DNA of 8,493 nt from NCBI GenBank assembly GCA_023253575.1, contig JALRGB010000462.1, positions 1 through 8,493 on the forward strand. Reading direction: 5' to 3'. Shown in pieces: positions 7,155 through 8,493 of the stretch; position 1 is the stretch's first letter; every line of letters starts with the position of its first letter. This DNA comes from Verrucomicrobiales bacterium (GTDB lineage: Bacteria; Verrucomicrobiota; Verrucomicrobiia; Verrucomicrobiales; V1-33). The position numbers were made by a program, and so were the translations under genes. The notes beneath the pieces were generated by a model that saw only the letters and a list, made by a program, of their open reading frames with translations, was not told the DNA's origin and did no database searches.

Positions 7155-7282
7155 AAAGTTCAGTTTGCAGCAAAATCGCGAAAAATGAAGGGCCAAGACA
7201 AGAAAAACCCCCGTTCGCCCCGCTTTCATTTACCCGCTTTCCTGCGCTCGCAGTCCGTCTAAACCCGCCTACACTCCGTCTT
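7155..7282. promoter_or_regulatory. Divergent intergenic region between the OsmC gene and queF
   Basis: These 128 bp must contain promoters for both the minus-strand OsmC gene and the plus-strand queF-queC pair. I find no clear -35/-10 pair, operator palindrome or preQ1 riboswitch. The half near OsmC is AT-richer (7160-7205), and the queF-proximal part is pyrimidine-rich, with C-runs at 7208-7212 and 7217-7220. Confidence 0.4.
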
Positions 7283-7702
7283 ATGTCAGATCGCTCGCAA
7301 GAAACCATCACTCTGCTGGGGCGCTCGGAGAGCCGGCTCCCCGCCTCTCCGGACGCCGCCACTCTGGAAACGTTCGCCAATCGCAATCCCCAGCGCAATT
7401 ATACGATTAGTCTGGATTACCCGGAATTCAGCTCCCTGTGCCCCGTCACCGGCCAGCCGGACTCCGCCCGCTTGCATATTTCGTATGTGCCCGATCAACG
7501 GTGCGTCGAAACCAAATCCATGAAGTTTTACCTCGCCAGCTTCCGGAATACCCCGTCCTTCAACGAAGATATCGTCAATCGCATCCTCGATGATCTGGTG
7601 GCCGCCACCGCTCCGCGCCGGGCTTCGGTTCGTGGCGAATTCTCCCCGCGCGGCGGCATCCGGCTCACTGCCGAGGCGCACTTCCCAGACGTGGCCCTCT
7701 AA
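7283..7702 (+). CDS. queF: NADPH-dependent preQ0 reductase (QueF, type I)
   Basis: A 139-residue unimodular QueF that reduces the nitrile of 7-cyano-7-deazaguanine (preQ0) to the aminomethyl group of preQ1 using two NADPH, a cytoplasmic step of queuosine biosynthesis. Residues 50-60 'SSLCPVTGQPD' hold the thioimide-forming Cys53 and Asp60, spaced seven apart as in Bacillus subtilis QueF (Cys55, Asp62). The NADPH-binding QueF motif is 'ETKSMKFYLASFRN' (76-89), and 'SPRGGIRL' (121-128) matches the family C-terminus. Glu95 fits the substrate-binding Glu97 of B. subtilis, but the preceding residue is Asn94 where His96 would be expected (AAC at 7562-7564). The length fits the short class. ATG 7283 is the only reasonable start, and no Shine-Dalgarno sequence is seen. 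queC follows after 13 bp. Confidence 0.97.
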   Translation: MSDRSQETITLLGRSESRLPASPDAATLETFANRNPQRNYTISLDYPEFSSLCPVTGQPDSARLHISYVPDQRCVETKSMKFYLASFRNTPSFNEDIVNRILDDLVAATAPRRASVRGEFSPRGGIRLTAEAHFPDVAL

Positions 7703-7715
7703 GCCAGTGGCCTCT

Positions 7716-8396
7716 ATGAAAGTTTTAACCCTCGTTAGCGGTGGCATGGATTCCGTCACCGCCCTTTATGACGCCGCTCAATCCCATCAGATTGTGGGCG
7801 CGCTGGGCTTCGATTACGGATCAAAACACAACCCCAGAGAGCTGCCCCTGGGCGTCTGGCACGCTAATAAGTTAGGCATCCCTCATCGCACCATCCGCCT
7901 GCCCTTCATCAACGAATTGTTCGACTCCGATCTGCTTCGCTCCGGCGGGCCCATTCCCGAAGGTCACTACGAAGAGGCCACCATGAAGCAGACCGTGGTC
8001 CCGTTTCGCAATGGGATCATGCTCGCAGTCGCAGCGGGATATGCGGAAACCATTGGTGCCGAAGCCATTGTTATTGCAGCGCATGCCGGGGATCACGCCA
8101 TTTACCCAGATTGCCGCGAAGGCTTTATGCAGGCCATGGGAGAAGCCATCACTCAGGGAACCTACGCCCAGCTCAGCCTCCTGCGACCATTCATCGCCTG
8201 GAATAAAGCCCGCATCGTTCAGCGAGGCGTTGAGCTCAAAATCGATTACGCCCGCACCTGGTCGTGTTACAAAGGCGGGGATCGTCACTGCGGCGTGTGC
8301 GGGACATGCGTCGAGCGTCGCGAGGCGTTTCAACTCGCCTCCGTCAAGGATCCAACCGATTACGCCGCCTCTCCGCCTCTGCCGCTTAAACCATAA
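7716..8396 (+). CDS. queC: 7-cyano-7-deazaguanine (preQ0) synthase QueC
   Basis: A 226-residue QueC, which converts 7-carboxy-7-deazaguanine, ammonia and ATP to preQ0, the substrate of the neighbouring QueF. The N-terminal PP-loop 'LVSGGMDS' (6-13) binds ATP, and 'FDYGSKHNPRE' and 'VVPFRNGIML' (94-103) are family motifs. The zinc site is Cys184, Cys192, Cys195 and Cys198 in 'CYKGGDRHCGVCGTC'. The frame is open upstream to 7590, but that part overlaps queF and does not resemble QueC. ATG 7716 places 'MKVLTLVSGG' at the start as in homologues. The 13-bp gap from queF and the shared pathway indicate an operon. After the usual 'DPTDYA' ending, the protein has a Pro-rich tail 'ASPPLPLKP' that is not typical and may come from the sequence beyond the gene. 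Confidence 0.97.
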   Translation: MKVLTLVSGGMDSVTALYDAAQSHQIVGALGFDYGSKHNPRELPLGVWHANKLGIPHRTIRLPFINELFDSDLLRSGGPIPEGHYEEATMKQTVVPFRNGIMLAVAAGYAETIGAEAIVIAAHAGDHAIYPDCREGFMQAMGEAITQGTYAQLSLLRPFIAWNKARIVQRGVELKIDYARTWSCYKGGDRHCGVCGTCVERREAFQLASVKDPTDYAASPPLPLKP

Positions 8397-8492
8397 GTCT
8401 TCGCCAACTTCCCAACCATTGTCCACATACTCTTGTTCTTTGCCGTAATAGCAATTAGGAAACCATTTAACAATTTCATACCGGCCTTGACT
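8382..8492 (-). CDS. Possible C-terminal fragment of an unidentified minus-strand gene (right edge)
   Basis: Read from the right edge, one minus-strand frame gives a protein-like stretch including 'GRYEIVKWFPNCYYGKE' and 'NGWEVGEDLWFKR', rich in aromatic residues and unlike a random antisense frame. The region 8397-8493 is AT-richer than the surrounding genes. There is no stop codon near the end of queC in this frame; it stays open antisense through queC to 7872, which is very unlikely to be real. Either the gene is broken or frameshifted near 8380-8396, or the frame is accidental. The rest of the putative gene would lie outside the window. I do not recognise the family. A second frame is also open to a stop inside queC and looks less protein-like. 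Confidence 0.35.
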
Positions 8493-8493
8493 G

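Noticed and set aside
7155..7229. 25-residue N-terminal extension of the OsmC protein
   Set aside because: The family normally starts at the downstream ATG (7154), and the extension has no family similarity.
7155..7282. preQ1 riboswitch ahead of queF
   Set aside because: I looked for the short preQ1-I type stem with its A-rich tail near the start codon and found none, though other classes cannot be excluded by eye.
7872..8426. 184-aa minus-strand frame antisense to queC
   Set aside because: queC is certain on the plus strand. Only the small part beyond the queC end looks protein-like, and that is reported separately as a possible fragment.

Overview
The window has the look of a Verrucomicrobia (or wider PVC group) chromosome. 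It is fairly GC-rich, shows almost no Shine-Dalgarno sequence ahead of its genes, and carries two large secreted proteins built from LamG, lamin-tail and CotH modules that end in the short 'SPDL.SW' type of C-terminal module common in that phylum. This assignment is inferred from gene content, not from a phylogenetic marker.

Left part (1-1824): the 3' portion of a plus-strand gene for a secreted LamG-domain protein, then about 300 bp of non-coding DNA. That DNA holds two direct copies of an AAAAGTGTCTGACCC element, a nested inverted repeat, and a G-quadruplex-type tract.

Middle (1825-7154): four minus-strand genes. In transcription order they are an OsmC-family protein, a DUF4112 membrane protein, a 1091-residue exported protein with lamin-tail, chitobiase-like and CotH-kinase domains, and an unrecognised 192-residue protein. 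The first three are separated by 48 and 107 bp and could be co-transcribed. The last is set off by a 315-bp gap containing two tandem hairpins, one overlapping the CotH gene's stop codon, and an AT-rich promoter-like stretch.

Right part (7155-8493): queF and queC lie divergently from the OsmC gene, 13 bp apart, and form a two-gene unit for the preQ0 to preQ1 steps of queuosine biosynthesis. QueC makes preQ0 from 7-carboxy-7-deazaguanine, and QueF reduces preQ0 to preQ1. The last 97 bp are AT-richer and may hold the C-terminal end of a minus-strand gene that enters from beyond the window and runs into the queC 3' end.

I do not see a complete new defence or mobile system. The most interesting items are the tandem GATGATCA hairpins, the repeat cluster at 1643-1777, an Asn in QueF where the active-site His is expected, and the odd junction after queC.
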